DNA from: Mycobacterium sp.
Lineage (GTDB): Bacteria; Actinomycetota; Actinomycetes; Mycobacteriales; Mycobacteriaceae
Assembly: GCF_025965855.1 (NCBI RefSeq)
Contig: NZ_JAOPWB010000063.1
Span: forward strand, 1-52,509
Direction of reading: 5' to 3'
DNA length: 52,509 nucleotides
Shown here: piece by piece, positions 52,091 through 52,509 of the stretch
How positions within the stretch are numbered: position 1 is the first letter of the stretch
Layout: every line of letters begins with the position of its first letter
Notes under the pieces: generated by a model
Seen by the model: only the letters and a program-made list of their open reading frames with translations
Database searches by the model: none
What the model was told of the DNA's origin: nothing
Position numbers and translations under genes: made by a program

Positions 52091-52509
52091 ATGACTTCAC
52101 CTTCGCCGACACCGGCGTCCACCGAAGACACGGACCCGGCCGATGGGCTCCCGCCGGGCACCACACCGTATTACGCGAACATGCACAAATGGATCAAGCG
52201 GGCAGTGCTGGTATGCCTGGTCGCCCTGGTCATCGAAGGCGCCTTCACGCTGCCCTTCATGGCGATCTACTACGGCTACCCGACACTGAGCCTCACCCAA
52301 ATCTGCAGCGAACTGCTCAAGGTCCGCTACTCCGACGACACCTTGGAATGCAAGTTCCCGTACCCGCCGCTCGGACCGCCCGAGGGCGCCCAGGGCAAGG
52401 CCACCGCCCAGGACCAGTGGGGCATTCAACCGATACCGAAGTATCACCGGCTCGGCTTCCGCGAACTCGTCCGCATCCACGAGCAGCGACTGGCCCGCCA
52501 GGCCGCCGC
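52091..52509 (+). CDS. Single-span membrane protein, C-terminally truncated by window end
   Basis: ATG 52091 after AAGGAGCACAACC; 139 codons are visible with no stop. A polar N-terminus (about 30 residues) leads to one span ([20 protein letters not shown]) and then an extracytoplasmic part with two Cys ([24 protein letters not shown]) and [14 protein letters not shown]. It begins 21 bases after paralog B and belongs to the same operon. Not recognised; may be a further subunit or redox partner of the system. Confidence 0.75.
   Translation, partial: MTSPSPTPASTEDTDPADGLPPGTTPYYANMHKWIKRAVLVCLVALVIEGAFTLPFMAIYYGYPTLSLTQICSELLKVRYSDDTLECKFPYPPLGPPEGAQGKATAQDQWGIQPIPKYHRLGFRELVRIHEQRLARQAA

Overview
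The window is GC-rich, tightly packed chromosomal DNA from a Mycobacterium, most likely a nontuberculous species. The evidence is an MmpS/MmpL pair, an FabG3-type steroid dehydrogenase, DUF732, DUF3349 and DUF3097 proteins, and a stretch in the order of the M. tuberculosis pncA locus: a Rv2038c-Rv2041c-like sugar ABC transporter, a Rv2042c-like gene, pncA, lipT and lppI. Homology statements come from recognising the sequences by eye; no database was searched.

Layout. 0-5.4 kb: start of an aldehyde dehydrogenase, an HSL-type hydrolase, and a TetR gene with mmpS-mmpL; two matching operators lie before tetR and before mmpS. 5.5-13 kb: mostly reductases and dehydrogenases (FabG3, MDR, two epimerase-like proteins, AKR), small conserved proteins, and two decayed genes. 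13-19.2 kb: an acyltransferase, an IdeR-type iron box before a 73-aa cysteine-rich protein, and a TetR-controlled meta-cleavage operon (extradiol dioxygenase, FAH-family hydrolase, FAD monooxygenase). 19.4-23.3 kb: a six-gene minus-strand operon, OsmC > cyanase > acyl-CoA-dehydrogenase-like > ECF sigma > zinc anti-sigma > FNT channel. 23.6-40 kb: DUF3097, DUF3349, the sugar ABC transporter headed by a deletion-scarred SigJ-like sigma gene, DoxX-like genes (one with 66-bp tandem repeats), pncA, a zeta-type toxin/antitoxin pair, gluconokinase, a kinase-like fusion protein, lipT and lppI.

40-52.5 kb is a catabolic or oxidative island: P450, three SDRs, two dihydrodipicolinate-reductase-like oxidoreductases, two TetR regulators, then an uncharacterised membrane system. 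That system has two about 87% identical 236-aa membrane proteins, two tiny one-span peptides, a NorD/CbbO-like VWA protein, a NorQ/CbbQ-like MoxR ATPase and a further membrane protein cut by the window end. Three copies of TGACT-N2-3-GTCA-type palindromes (TGACTNNNGTCA) lie upstream of the SDR operon/TetR, the second oxidoreductase and the membrane system. They suggest one regulon run by the TetR at 45936. The most economical model is a membrane-bound metalloenzyme with its own AAA+/VWA activase, feeding soluble dehydrogenases. Its substrate is unknown.
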